From assembly GCA_002307175.1 (NCBI GenBank), contig DBTS01000108.1, positions 1 through 33,456 on the forward strand: 33,456 nt of DNA. Reading direction: 5' to 3'. Position 1 is the stretch's first letter; the number at the start of each line of letters is the position of its first letter. Made by a program: the position numbers and the translations under genes. Below the pieces are notes generated by a model. It made no database searches and had not been told where the DNA came from. It saw only the letters and a list, made by a program, of their open reading frames with translations. The stretch comes from Rhodocyclaceae bacterium UBA1310. Lineage in GTDB: Bacteria > Pseudomonadota > Gammaproteobacteria > Burkholderiales > Rhodocyclaceae. This document shows, piece by piece, positions 16,778 to 24,964 of the stretch.

Positions 16778-17501
16778 ACATCTGCTGGCCGCTGCACTCC
16801 TGCTGTTGCCCACACTTGCGCTGGCCCAGACCCTGCCTATGGTCACCAGTACGCCGGGCTCCGCTGGCGGCACGGTCTACAGTCTGCCGGTGCAAACCCT
16901 CGTCACCCTCACTGCGCTGAGCTTCATTCCGGCCGCCGTGCTGATGATGACGAGCTTCACGCGCATCGTGATCGTACTCTCGCTGCTGCGGCAGGCGCTT
17001 GGCACCCAGACCTCGCCACCCAACCAGGTGATCGTGGGGCTCTCGCTGTTTCTCACCTTCTTCGTGATGTCACCCACGCTGGACAAGGTCTATCAGGATG
17101 CCTACCTGCCGCTCTCCACAGGCCAGATCCAGTTCGATGAAGCCATCACGCGCGCCAGCGTGCCGATGAAATCCTTCATGCTCAAGCAGGTGCGCGATAC
17201 CGATCTCTCCCTGTTTGCCCAGCTGGCAAAAACACCAAAGGTCACCAAGGCTGCCGAGCTGCCCATGCGCGTGATCATCCCGGCCTTCGTCACCAGCGAG
17301 CTGAAAACGGCATTCCAGATCGGCTTCATCGTGTTTCTGCCCTTCCTCATCATCGACATGGTGGTGGCCTCAATTCTGATGTCGATGGGGATGATGATGA
17401 TGTCGCCTGTGATCATTTCCCTGCCCTTCAAGATCATGCTGTTCGTGCTGGTCGATGGTTGGGCACTGCTGATCACATCCCTGGTGCAAAGCTTCGGGTA
17501 G
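16767..17501 (+). CDS. fliP: Flagellar export gate protein FliP
   Basis: FliP forms the pentameric core of the flagellar export gate in the inner membrane. From the GTG at 16767 it has 244 residues, the usual length. It begins with the cleavable signal peptide KSKHLLAAALLLLPTLALAQ that FliP characteristically carries; a GGAG lies eight bases upstream. An upstream in-frame ATG at 16677 would lie inside fliO and place 30 non-hydrophobic residues before the signal, so it is rejected. Conserved motifs are TSFTRIVIVLSLLRQALG, PPNQVIVGLSLFLTFFVMSP and the C-terminal ISLPFKIMLFVLVDGW. Four transmembrane segments are visible. Confidence 0.96.
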   Translation: MKSKHLLAAALLLLPTLALAQTLPMVTSTPGSAGGTVYSLPVQTLVTLTALSFIPAAVLMMTSFTRIVIVLSLLRQALGTQTSPPNQVIVGLSLFLTFFVMSPTLDKVYQDAYLPLSTGQIQFDEAITRASVPMKSFMLKQVRDTDLSLFAQLAKTPKVTKAAELPMRVIIPAFVTSELKTAFQIGFIVFLPFLIIDMVVASILMSMGMMMMSPVIISLPFKIMLFVLVDGWALLITSLVQSFG

Positions 17502-17545
17502 CTGCGTCCCCACTCACTCACACACTTTTGTCACAGGAGCAAAAC

Positions 17546-17815
17546 ATGACACCATCAACCGTTATGGATCTTGGCCGCGGCGCACTTGAAGTCGGCCTGC
17601 TGGTTGCCGCCCCCGCATTTGCCGCCGCACTGGTCACCGGCCTGATCGTGAGCATCCTGCAGGCTGCCACGCAGATCAACGAAATGACTTTGTCTTTCGT
17701 GCCGAAACTCATCGTGATGTTTTTCACCCTGGTGGCTGCCGGCCCGTGGATGATCACCATCCTCACCGACTACATCCGGCGGCTGTTTACCGCCATTCCC
17801 ACGATCATCAGTTAG
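17546..17815 (+). CDS. fliQ: Flagellar export gate protein FliQ
   Basis: FliQ (89 residues) is the small two-helix membrane subunit of the export gate. It spans the membrane at about 17-40 (LLVAAPAFAAALVTGLIVSIL) and 54-75. The loop QAATQINEMTLSFVPK between them is the family signature. The ATG at 17546 has AGGAGC five bases upstream. An earlier in-frame ATG at 17459 lies inside fliP and would exceed the usual length by 29 residues. Confidence 0.96.
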   Translation: MTPSTVMDLGRGALEVGLLVAAPAFAAALVTGLIVSILQAATQINEMTLSFVPKLIVMFFTLVAAGPWMITILTDYIRRLFTAIPTIIS

Positions 17816-17843
17816 CCCGCAAACAGTCGGAAACCAGACCCAT

Positions 17844-18632
17844 ATGCTCTCGATCAGCGCAGCACAGATGGATGCATTCCTGGTGGCCTGGTGTTACCCC
17901 TTGGCACGCATTCTTGCCATGGTGGGAACAAGCCCGCTGTTCGGCAATTCCACCATCCCCAAGCGCGTGCGGATCGCCATCGGGCTGGTGCTGGGCTTTG
18001 CCATCGTGCCAGTGCTTCCCCAGGCTCCGGCGATCCAGCCTGGCACCTGGAACGGGGTGGCCACCTTCATCATGCAGATTCTGATCGGGGTAAGCATGGG
18101 GCTCACCATGCGTCTGGTATTTACCGCCGTAGACATGGCGGGTGACATTATCGGGCTGCAGATGGGGCTGTCCTTCGCGGTCTTCTTCGACCCAAGCTCC
18201 TCGGGCCGTACGGCAGTTCTCTCGCAGATCCTCACTTTGCTGGCCTCGCTGGTGTTCCTGTCGCTCAACGGGCATCTGTTCCTGATCCGGGTGCTGGTCA
18301 CCAGCTTCGATCTGGTACCCATCGGCAGTGGCTCAATCTCCGGCTCCGCATGGCTGGTGCTGATGCGCATCGGCACCATTGTGTTTGGCTCGGGTCTGTT
18401 GATGTCGCTACCCCTCGTGGCAGCCCTGCTGGTCACCAACATTGCGCTGGCCGTGCTCACCCGCTCCGCCCCCCAGCTGAACATCTTCGCCATCGGTTTT
18501 CCGATCACTTCGACCATTGGCATGCTGGTTCTGATCGTGACCCTGAATGCCTTCTCACCCCTGCTACAGAACCTGTTTGACCAGGGTTTCAATCTTGTTG
18601 GGCTGTTTTTGAAGACACTTCCCGTGCATTGA
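17844..18632 (+). CDS. fliR: Flagellar export gate protein FliR
   Basis: FliR completes the FliP5-FliQ4-FliR1 export gate. The 262-residue protein is hydrophobic with about six membrane segments and carries the family motifs ARILAMVGTSPLFGNSTIPKR, VFTAVDMAGDIIGLQMGLSF with the following FFDP, and QLNIFAIGFPI near the C-terminus. Length is normal. It is the last gene of fliOPQR and flhB does not follow, so flhB must lie elsewhere. No terminator is obvious in the roughly 100 bases before minC. Confidence 0.96.
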   Translation: MLSISAAQMDAFLVAWCYPLARILAMVGTSPLFGNSTIPKRVRIAIGLVLGFAIVPVLPQAPAIQPGTWNGVATFIMQILIGVSMGLTMRLVFTAVDMAGDIIGLQMGLSFAVFFDPSSSGRTAVLSQILTLLASLVFLSLNGHLFLIRVLVTSFDLVPIGSGSISGSAWLVLMRIGTIVFGSGLLMSLPLVAALLVTNIALAVLTRSAPQLNIFAIGFPITSTIGMLVLIVTLNAFSPLLQNLFDQGFNLVGLFLKTLPVH

Positions 18633-18730
18633 CCCCCAAAAAGACCGGCTTTGGGCACTTTCGGCTTGCCCCGAGGCGCATCAAAAAGTAGACTCGGGCG
18701 ATTCTTTACACGCGGATTTCAGCGTTTCCA

Positions 18731-19504
18731 ATGGCAAAACCCATCGAATTCAAGGCCGGCAGCCTGACAGCCATGAGTGCTGTACTGCGCGAACTCAACA
18801 ATGTGCATCTGGCAGATGCCTTGCAGGTGATGTTGGGAGGGATGGGTGAGTTTTTTGCTGGTGAGGCTACGATCATCGATGTCTCCCAGATCCAGCAGTT
18901 TCCTGATCGGCCGGATTGGTCTGGTACCCTGAGCCTGCTGCGCCGCTATGGGCTACAGCCCGTGGCGCTGCGCGGCGCCCCCGAACACCTGCATCAGGGT
19001 GCTCGCAAGGCCGGGCTGGCCATCCTCTCGGATCACGCCGCGACAATCAAGGCGGAAGAGGCGAGCGAGGCTACCAAGGCCACAAAGGTCACCAGGGCCG
19101 AACCGGAAGCTGCTGTCGCAAACTCACTCCCCCACCCCGAAGTCTCGGCGGCACCCTCCGCACTGATCGTGGAGCGTACCATCCGCTCTGGACAGCAGGT
19201 TTACGCCAGAGGTGGGGATCTGGTCGTACTGGGCGCCATCAGCAATGGCGCAGAAGTGATCGCGGATGGCAATATCTACTGCTACGGGCCACTACGTGGC
19301 CGTGCGCTCGCCGGGGCGAGCGGAAACAGGCAGGCAAGAATATTTAGTAGTAATTTTGGTCCGGAACTAATTTCCATAGCGGGAATCTATCGGACATTCG
19401 AGAAGGGGATTCCGCAGCAGATCGCCGGGCATCCGGTTCAGGCACTGCTGCGTGGTGAAGGTGAGAAACAATCGCTGGGGCTTGAACCGCTCCAGTTGGA
19501 CTAA
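18731..19504 (+). CDS. minC: Septum site-determining protein MinC
   Basis: MinC is the FtsZ antagonist that blocks division at the poles. The 257-residue protein has the N-terminal FtsZ-inhibiting domain (about 4-105, with IEFKAGSLTAMSAVLRELN). A Glu/Ala/Thr-rich linker (about 112-145) follows. The C-terminal beta-helical MinD-binding domain contains RSGQQVYARGGDLVVLGAIS followed by NGAEVIADGNIYCYGPLRGRALAGA, the RALAGA-type signature. It heads minCDE, with minD starting 36 bases downstream. No promoter was confidently found upstream. Confidence 0.97.
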   Translation: MAKPIEFKAGSLTAMSAVLRELNNVHLADALQVMLGGMGEFFAGEATIIDVSQIQQFPDRPDWSGTLSLLRRYGLQPVALRGAPEHLHQGARKAGLAILSDHAATIKAEEASEATKATKVTRAEPEAAVANSLPHPEVSAAPSALIVERTIRSGQQVYARGGDLVVLGAISNGAEVIADGNIYCYGPLRGRALAGASGNRQARIFSSNFGPELISIAGIYRTFEKGIPQQIAGHPVQALLRGEGEKQSLGLEPLQLD

Positions 19505-19540
19505 GAAGCTTTGAATATCATGGAAAACAGGGAGAATCCC

Positions 19541-20356
19541 GTGACCCGTATCATCGTCGTGACATCCGGTAAGGGGGGCGTCGGCAAGACGACCACCAGC
19601 GCCAGTTTTGCCACTGGACTCGCGCTGCGCGGCCACAAGACTGTGGTCATCGATTTCGACGTCGGCCTGCGTAATCTGGACTTGATCATGGGCTGCGAAC
19701 GCCGCGTGGTTTATGACCTGATCAACGTGATCCAGGACGACGCAAAACTCAACCAGGCACTCATCAAGGACAAGCACTGCGAGAACCTTTTCGTGCTGCC
19801 CGCCTCGCAGACACGCGACAAGGATGCGCTGACCGAAGCCGGAGTGGAAAAGGTACTCAAGGAACTCAAGGAGATGAGCTTCGAGTTCATCATCTGCGAT
19901 TCGCCTGCCGGCATCGAACACGGCGCGGTGATGGCACTGACCTTCGCTGACGAAGCGCTGATCGTGACCAACCCGGAAGTCTCCTCGATCCGTGACTCCG
20001 ACCGCATTCTCGGCATCCTGCAGAGCAAGAGCCGGCGCGCACGCGATGGTCAGGACCCGGTAAAGGAACACCTGATTGTCACGCGTTACTCCCCGAAACG
20101 CGTGGAAGACGGGGAAATGCTCTCCTTCAAGGATGTGCAGGAGTTGCTGCGCGTGCCGATGCTCGGTGTGGTGCCAGAATCGGAAACCGTGCTGCAGGCA
20201 TCCAACTCGGGGACACCGGTGATCCACGTCAAGGAATCGGAAGCCGCCGAGGCATATCAGGATATCGTGGCCCGCTTTCTGGGCGAAGAGCTTGAGCTGC
20301 GTTTCACCACGTATGAAAAGCCCGGGCTGCTCAAGCGCATCTTTGGAGGTGCCTGA
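19541..20356 (+). CDS. minD: Septum site-determining ATPase MinD
   Basis: MinD is a ParA/deviant-Walker ATPase that binds the membrane as a dimer, recruits MinC and is displaced by MinE. From the GTG at 19541 (GGGAG upstream) it has 271 residues, the family norm; an in-frame TTG at 19511 would add ten atypical residues. Deviant Walker A SGKGGVGKTTT begins near residue 10. DFDVGLRNLDLIMGCERRVVY and the switch region CDSPAGIEHGA are clear. The C-terminal amphipathic membrane helix (PGLLKRIFGGA) is intact. Confidence 0.98.
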   Translation: MTRIIVVTSGKGGVGKTTTSASFATGLALRGHKTVVIDFDVGLRNLDLIMGCERRVVYDLINVIQDDAKLNQALIKDKHCENLFVLPASQTRDKDALTEAGVEKVLKELKEMSFEFIICDSPAGIEHGAVMALTFADEALIVTNPEVSSIRDSDRILGILQSKSRRARDGQDPVKEHLIVTRYSPKRVEDGEMLSFKDVQELLRVPMLGVVPESETVLQASNSGTPVIHVKESEAAEAYQDIVARFLGEELELRFTTYEKPGLLKRIFGGA

Positions 20357-20358
20357 CC

Positions 20359-20631
20359 ATGTCCTGGCTTGAACGCATTTTTGGCAGCAACCAACCCAAG
20401 TCGGCCCAGCTTGCGAAAGAACGCCTGACCCTGGTGATTGCCCACCAGCGTGCCGACAACGAGGCCACCCCAAACTTCCTTCCTGCCCTGCAACAGGAGC
20501 TGATCGACGTGATCTCCAAGTACGTCAAGGTCAACGCCGAGGACATCAAGGTTCAGCTTGAACGCAAGGACAATTACGAGGTTCTGGAAGTCAATATCGT
20601 CATGCCCGAGAACAATAAACCGCCTCGCTGA
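20359..20631 (+). CDS. minE: Cell division topological specificity factor MinE
   Basis: MinE (90 residues) stimulates MinD ATPase activity and drives pole-to-pole oscillation. The N-terminal membrane-targeting segment (SWLERIFG) and the anti-MinCD helix with AKERLTLVIAHQR (about 19-31) are clear. The C-terminal topological specificity domain follows (LQQELIDVISKYVKVNAEDI). It starts two bases after minD and ends the operon. Confidence 0.98.
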   Translation: MSWLERIFGSNQPKSAQLAKERLTLVIAHQRADNEATPNFLPALQQELIDVISKYVKVNAEDIKVQLERKDNYEVLEVNIVMPENNKPPR

Positions 20632-20654
20632 GCCTGATGATCATGCAATCCGCT

Positions 20655-20685
20655 GAAAACCGGCCACGTGCCGGTTTTCTTTTTT
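20655..20685 (+). terminator. Rho-independent terminator of minCDE
   Basis: GAAAACCGGC (20655-20664) and GCCGGTTTTC (20670-20679) form a perfect ten-pair stem with a five-base loop, followed by six T. It lies 23 bases after the minE stop codon. Confidence 0.93.
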
Positions 20686-20753
20686 GGCTATTCAGACTTT
20701 CGTGTGGGGCAGGCATGCATTGTCGAGCTCTCCGCTGCGCGGAATACACCGCA

Positions 20754-20856
20754 AAGGGTGCAATGAACGCAGTGAATTGCACCGAACGAGTGAGCACTCG
20801 CAAATTCACGCGGAAGGTGCAATTCGCTAACGCTCATTGTTCGCTGCGCCACCCTT
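20754..20856. repeat. Two inverted REP-like palindromic units
   Basis: One unit runs from AAGGGTGCAAT to ATTGCACC (20754-20783). A related longer unit in opposite orientation runs from GGTGCAATTCGC to CACCCTT (20816-20856). Each unit is itself partly palindromic, with arms GGTGCAAT and ATTGCACC, and the pair is inverted about a centre near 20800. This matches the form of small intergenic REP-type repeats. That such units are widespread in this genome is inference and cannot be tested here. Confidence 0.6.
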
Positions 20857-20920
20857 GAAACGCGTGTCGGCCTGCCTTGTAACCCGCACCAAAGTCTGAA
20901 GAACCTCTTTTTCCGGCCCC

Positions 20921-21685
20921 TCACATCTGCTTGAACAGGTGCGCAAACGCACGGCTCACCGTCAGTGTCTCGGCACGCCCGCGCAAGGTGAGCGTCGCCC
21001 TGCCGGTGAGTTCGCGGCGGGCGCTGGCAATCGCAGCGGTGGCTACAATCGTGTTGCGGTGAATCTGCCAGAAGGCCTGTGGATCGAGCTGTGGCAGCAG
21101 TTCCCGCAGCGGGGTGCGGATCAGGTACTCACGCGCGGCAGTCTGCACCACGGTATATTTGTCATCGGCCTGGAAGTAGATGACATCGGCAATGTTCACC
21201 AGATGGGTTTCCGTGCCAACACTGGCGCGAATCCATTGCAGGTGCGGCGGATGAGGTGTCTGGCGGGCCAGCAGTTCCTGTAACAGGCCGGAAAAATCCG
21301 TCTGCGCAGGCGGCGTGGTAAATCGCTGGCGAAGCCGCTCCACCGTCTGTTGCAGGCGTTCGTCACTGACCGGCTTGAGCAGGTAATCCGCCGCCGCCGC
21401 TTCAAATGCACTCACTGCGTACTGGTCGTAGGCAGTCACAAAAACCAGCTGCGGCACACGGGCCGCTTTTGCCACTTCAAGGCCGGAGAGGCCTGGCATG
21501 CGGATATCCAGAAAGGCAATATCCGGGGAGAGGCGCGCAATGGCTTCGACAGCAGCCGGCCCATGATGCACCACTGCCGCCAGATCCAGTTCCGGCCACA
21601 GGGTCTGCAGCCGCGAAGCGAGATCAGCCGCCAGCAAGGGCTCATCATCGGCAATCAGGGCGCGGGGGCTTCGAGGGGAATCCAT
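20921..21685 (-). CDS. LytTR-family response regulator (LytT/AlgR type)
   Basis: This 254-residue two-domain regulator has a receiver at about 8-120 (Asp13-Asp14, phospho-acceptor Asp60 in AFLDIRMPGLSG, Thr84, Lys104 in LLKPVS) and a LytTR DNA-binding domain at about 150-250. The latter has VNIADVIYFQADDKYTVVQT and FWQIHRNTIVATAAI. It is transcribed after, and overlaps by 31 bases, the sensor kinase gene, so the two are a cognate pair. ATG 21685 is chosen; the TTG at 21706 has no ribosome site. LytTR regulators in proteobacteria often control envelope or export functions. The divergent transporter cassette is the natural candidate target, by position only. Confidence 0.94.
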   Translation of the reverse strand: MDSPRSPRALIADDEPLLAADLASRLQTLWPELDLAAVVHHGPAAVEAIARLSPDIAFLDIRMPGLSGLEVAKAARVPQLVFVTAYDQYAVSAFEAAAADYLLKPVSDERLQQTVERLRQRFTTPPAQTDFSGLLQELLARQTPHPPHLQWIRASVGTETHLVNIADVIYFQADDKYTVVQTAAREYLIRTPLRELLPQLDPQAFWQIHRNTIVATAAIASARRELTGRATLTLRGRAETLTVSRAFAHLFKQM

Positions 21686-22695
21686 AATTCGGCAATCACT
21701 CCACAAGGTACATTGTCGCGCAGCTCCAGCCGGGCGGAAGCGCCATACAGGCTGTGCAGACGCTCGCGCACATTCTCCAGCCCCACGCCACTGCCTTCGC
21801 CAGTGGTGACGATGCCCACGCCATCATCGCTGATCACACAGCGCAGGAAACTGCCGGTTGTCTCCACCTGCAGGCTGACGTGGCCACCATCAATCTTGGG
21901 CTCGATGCCGTGAATGATGGCATTTTCCACCAGAGGCTGCAGCAGCATTGGCGGGAAGGGCAAGGATGCCAGGGCTTCCGGCAGGCGGATTTCCCAGGCA
22001 AGCCGGTTCCCCATGCGCAGGGCATGAATGGTGAGATAGGCGCGCAACATTTCACACTCATTCCCGAGGCTTGCCTGCTCGGCACGGCTGTGTACCAGCG
22101 TGGCGCGCAGATATTCGTTGAGGCGTTCGAGCAGACTGCGCGCAGCCTGATCATCCCGCCCGATCAGGCTATGCAGATTGGCCAGGGTATTGAACAGGAA
22201 ATGGGGCTCGATCTGCGCCTGCAATGCCCTCAGGCGTGCATGCAGCGCAGACTTCTGCACGGCCAGCTCGCGCATCTCTGCCTCACGGCGGACTTCCTCG
22301 AGTTTTTGCAGGCGGGCACGATTGGAGTAGTACGCGTGAAAGGCAAAAGAAACCAGTGAGCTGAGCAAAATGTAGCGCCAGATACTGCCCAGGGCCACAT
22401 CCACCGCATTGCCCTGCGCCGGGAAGCCCAGCTGGAAGGCCACCCAGGCCCCCAGTGGAACACCGCACAAGGCCGCCAGAAACGCAATCGGGAAGCGCAG
22501 GTCGGCACGCCGCTGTGCCACCAGATTATGAGCAAATCTTGCCAGCAGGGCGCACGACAGACCGATGCACTGGCTGACCACCCAGACGGCCAGAAAATCC
22601 TGCGCATCCAACAGGGCCCAGATCGTCAGCGCGATAAGGGTATTCGCCAGCAGCAGCACGCCCAGATGGGCAAGCCCCTCTTTGTATTTCGCCAT
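21655..22695 (-). CDS. LytS/AlgZ-type sensor histidine kinase
   Basis: This 346-residue membrane kinase of the His_kinase (LytS/YehU/AlgZ) family phosphorylates the adjacent LytTR regulator. Four transmembrane helices are visible (about 11-29, 34-54, 68-90 and 106-123), then a coiled linker (about 125-155). The phospho-acceptor motif is QIEPHFLFNTLANLHSLI with His165. The ATPase domain has QPLVENAIIHG, DDGVG and GVGLENVRERL. There is no extracytoplasmic sensor domain, so sensing is probably within the membrane or through a partner. ATG 22695 is chosen because it has AAGGG upstream and precedes the first helix. Longer versions add an Arg-rich, non-conserved leader. Confidence 0.94.
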   Translation of the reverse strand: MAKYKEGLAHLGVLLLANTLIALTIWALLDAQDFLAVWVVSQCIGLSCALLARFAHNLVAQRRADLRFPIAFLAALCGVPLGAWVAFQLGFPAQGNAVDVALGSIWRYILLSSLVSFAFHAYYSNRARLQKLEEVRREAEMRELAVQKSALHARLRALQAQIEPHFLFNTLANLHSLIGRDDQAARSLLERLNEYLRATLVHSRAEQASLGNECEMLRAYLTIHALRMGNRLAWEIRLPEALASLPFPPMLLQPLVENAIIHGIEPKIDGGHVSLQVETTGSFLRCVISDDGVGIVTTGEGSGVGLENVRERLHSLYGASARLELRDNVPCGVIAELWIPLEAPAP

Positions 22696-22990
22696 ACAGC
22701 CCTTCACTGAGTCACTGCCGCTGCGCAACGCACACGACCACACGATTGATGTGCCAAATGCTAGGCGACTTCTGCGCCGACGCACAGGTGCCTGGCGACG
22801 AAACGCCGGAACAACAGCGCGAATCGACAAACCGCCGCCACGGGTTGCCTTCCGGCAGTGCCGGCTACCCAATGCATTCTGTCACGCCCCCGGGTCGGTC
22901 GCACCGCCCTCCTGGCATTTCGTCTCAAGCGGCTTCGGTCAGCCCGCCTGGATGCAGAAACTGCAGCTGTTTTCTGCAACGGAGATTGTC
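22696..22990. promoter_or_regulatory. Divergent intergenic region with a 26-base inverted repeat
   Basis: These 295 bases separate the leftward LytS/LytTR genes from the rightward ABC cassette and must hold both promoters, though no clear -35/-10 pair was identified. TGCAGAAA (22953-22960) and TTTCTGCA (22971-22978) are perfect inverted arms ten bases apart. They end two bases before the GGAG ribosome site of the ABC gene. This could be an operator or a leader hairpin that affects translation. LytTR proteins usually bind direct repeats, so it is not necessarily their site. Confidence 0.45.
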
Positions 22991-23737
22991 ATGCCCTTGA
23001 TCGAGACACACGAACTTTGCAAGACCTATCGCCTGGGAGAGATCGAAGTGCCCGCCCTGCGCAACATCTCGCTGCGCATTGAGCCTGGCGAATTCACCGC
23101 GCTGTGGGGCCCTTCAGGCAGCGGCAAGAGCACCCTCCTGAATCTGCTCGGGCTGATCGACACGCCCAGCGCCGGCAACATCATCCTGAATGGCCGGGAT
23201 ACCGCCAATATGACCGATGCGGCCAGGGCACGCCTGCGCAATGAAGGCATCGGCTTCATCTTTCAGGGATTCAACCTGATCCCGGTGCTCTCCGCCCTGG
23301 AGAATGTGATGCTGCCGCTCAGCATACGCGGCGTTTCCCGCACACGGGCGCACTGCGAGGCAGACCGGCGCCTCGCCGAAGTGGGGCTGGGCAAATATAC
23401 CCACCACCGCCCCGATCAGCTCTCTGGCGGGCAACGCCAGCGCGTGGCGATTGCCCGTGCCCTGGTGACCAATCCGCTCCTCATCATCGCGGATGAACCC
23501 ACGGCCAATCTCGATGCAGCCACCGGGCTCGCCGTGATCGAGCAGATGAAGGCGCTCAACCACACCCTGGGGGTGACCTTCCTGTTCTCCACCCACGACC
23601 CCCGCCTCCTCGGCCACTTGCAACGCATCGTGCGCCTCTCGGATGGGGAAATTCTTGAAGACAGCATGGACGCCCTCCCGAACCTGAGCACCACCCTGCC
23701 CCCCAGCCCGACCCACACGGAAGGAGCCGCAGCATGA
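22991..23737 (+). CDS. ABC transporter ATP-binding protein (LolD/MacB type)
   Basis: This 248-residue ATPase of the MacB/LolD/FtsE branch powers mechanotransmission-type transporters rather than classical channels. Walker A is GPSGSGKS (40-47), followed by Q-loop Gln92 (FIFQGFNLIPVLSALENVMLPL, the LolD/MacB hallmark). The signature is LSGGQRQRVAIARAL (from 144), then Walker B LLIIADEPTANLD (163-175) and the switch histidine in FSTHDPR. ATG 22991 has GGAG six bases upstream. The permease start overlaps its stop by four bases, so both belong to one operon. The substrate is unknown; the neighbours suggest envelope lipid, lipoprotein or hydrophobic cargo. Confidence 0.95.
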   Translation: MPLIETHELCKTYRLGEIEVPALRNISLRIEPGEFTALWGPSGSGKSTLLNLLGLIDTPSAGNIILNGRDTANMTDAARARLRNEGIGFIFQGFNLIPVLSALENVMLPLSIRGVSRTRAHCEADRRLAEVGLGKYTHHRPDQLSGGQRQRVAIARALVTNPLLIIADEPTANLDAATGLAVIEQMKALNHTLGVTFLFSTHDPRLLGHLQRIVRLSDGEILEDSMDALPNLSTTLPPSPTHTEGAAA

Positions 23738-24954
23738 TCGCCCTCACCCTGGCCTTGCGCAATCTCTGGAAAAACCGCCGACGCAGCCTTGCCACGCTGC
23801 TTGCCATCGGCATTGGCTTTGCTGCCGTCAATCTGTTTGCCGGGTACATCGCCAACACCTACGCCGGACTGCGCGACAGCAGCATCTACGGCGAAGGCCT
23901 CGGGCACCTGACTATCGCCCGCAAGGGCTATTTTGCCAATGGCAGTCTGCAACCCGAGCGCTACATCCTCAGCCCTGACGATCTGACCCGGCTGACCCGC
24001 CTGCTGCGCGAAGACAACCGCATCGAGGTGGTCTCGCCGCGCCTCTCTGCATCAGGCCTGGTCTCGAACGGAAAGCTCTCGACGATCTTCATCGCCGAGG
24101 GGGAAGACCCGGCGCTGGCCAACCGCATCTGGCAGCACAGCAATGCGCGATTCCGCCTGGACCCCCAGAAACCCGCCGGAGGGCTGGTCAGCAAGGCGCT
24201 CGCGGAACGCCTGGGAGTCGGCCCGCACGGCAATCTGGTGACCATGGCTTCCACCCTTGAGGGGCAGATCAATGCCCTGGATCTGGATGTGCTGCAGGTG
24301 TGGGATACCGGCAACGCCGCGACCAATGACAAAACACTGCGCCTGCCGCTGGGCTATCTGCAGCAGTTGTTGGACACTGAAGGCGCCAGCCGCGTGGTAG
24401 TACTCCTCACACCCGGCAGCGATGCCGATACGCTGCGCTCGGCCCTGCAACCCCGCCTGCGGGCCGCCGGCTTCGATATGGAGATCAAGACCTGGGTTGA
24501 ACTCTCCAGCTACTACCGGCAGGTCAAGCGCCTGTTCGACCTGATTTTCGCCTTTCTGTTCACGATTGTTTTCATCGTGGTGCTGATGAGCATCATCAAC
24601 ACCCTTTCAATGAGCGTGATGGAGCGTGTGCGCGAAATCGGCACCCTGCGCGCCCTGGGCATGCAGCGGCTCGCCGTGATCCGCATCTTTGCCACGGAAG
24701 GCGCACTTCTGGGCATTGCCGGCAGCCTCGCCGGGGCGGTGCTGACCTGCACCCTGATCGCGCTGATCCACTTCGGGCATGTCACCTACACCCCGCCGGC
24801 CTCCAGCACGCCGGTACCCCTTTCAATTGCATTTCTGCCCGGCATGCTCGGTATCACGCTGGTGATTCTCGCCGTGATCGCCACACTGGCAGCGTGCTGG
24901 CCGGCGCGCCGCGCTGCGCGCCTGGAAATCGTTGATGCACTCGGCCATATCTGA
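23734..24954 (+). CDS. FtsX/LolE-like ABC transporter permease
   Basis: This 406-residue inner-membrane permease has the MacB/LolCE topology: one N-terminal helix (about 18-38), a large periplasmic domain (about 40-265), and three C-terminal helices (about 268-293, 320-350 and 370-395). The C-terminal FtsX domain carries the usual MSVMERVREIGTLRALGMQR coupling sequence and the final ARRAARLEIVDALGHI. It is a single full-length permease, so it should act as a homodimer. It lies between its ATPase and a LolA-like periplasmic protein, which suggests that cargo lifted from the inner membrane is handed to that carrier (inference). Confidence 0.94.
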   Translation: MIALTLALRNLWKNRRRSLATLLAIGIGFAAVNLFAGYIANTYAGLRDSSIYGEGLGHLTIARKGYFANGSLQPERYILSPDDLTRLTRLLREDNRIEVVSPRLSASGLVSNGKLSTIFIAEGEDPALANRIWQHSNARFRLDPQKPAGGLVSKALAERLGVGPHGNLVTMASTLEGQINALDLDVLQVWDTGNAATNDKTLRLPLGYLQQLLDTEGASRVVVLLTPGSDADTLRSALQPRLRAAGFDMEIKTWVELSSYYRQVKRLFDLIFAFLFTIVFIVVLMSIINTLSMSVMERVREIGTLRALGMQRLAVIRIFATEGALLGIAGSLAGAVLTCTLIALIHFGHVTYTPPASSTPVPLSIAFLPGMLGITLVILAVIATLAACWPARRAARLEIVDALGHI

Positions 24955-24964
24955 GGAGAAGCTC

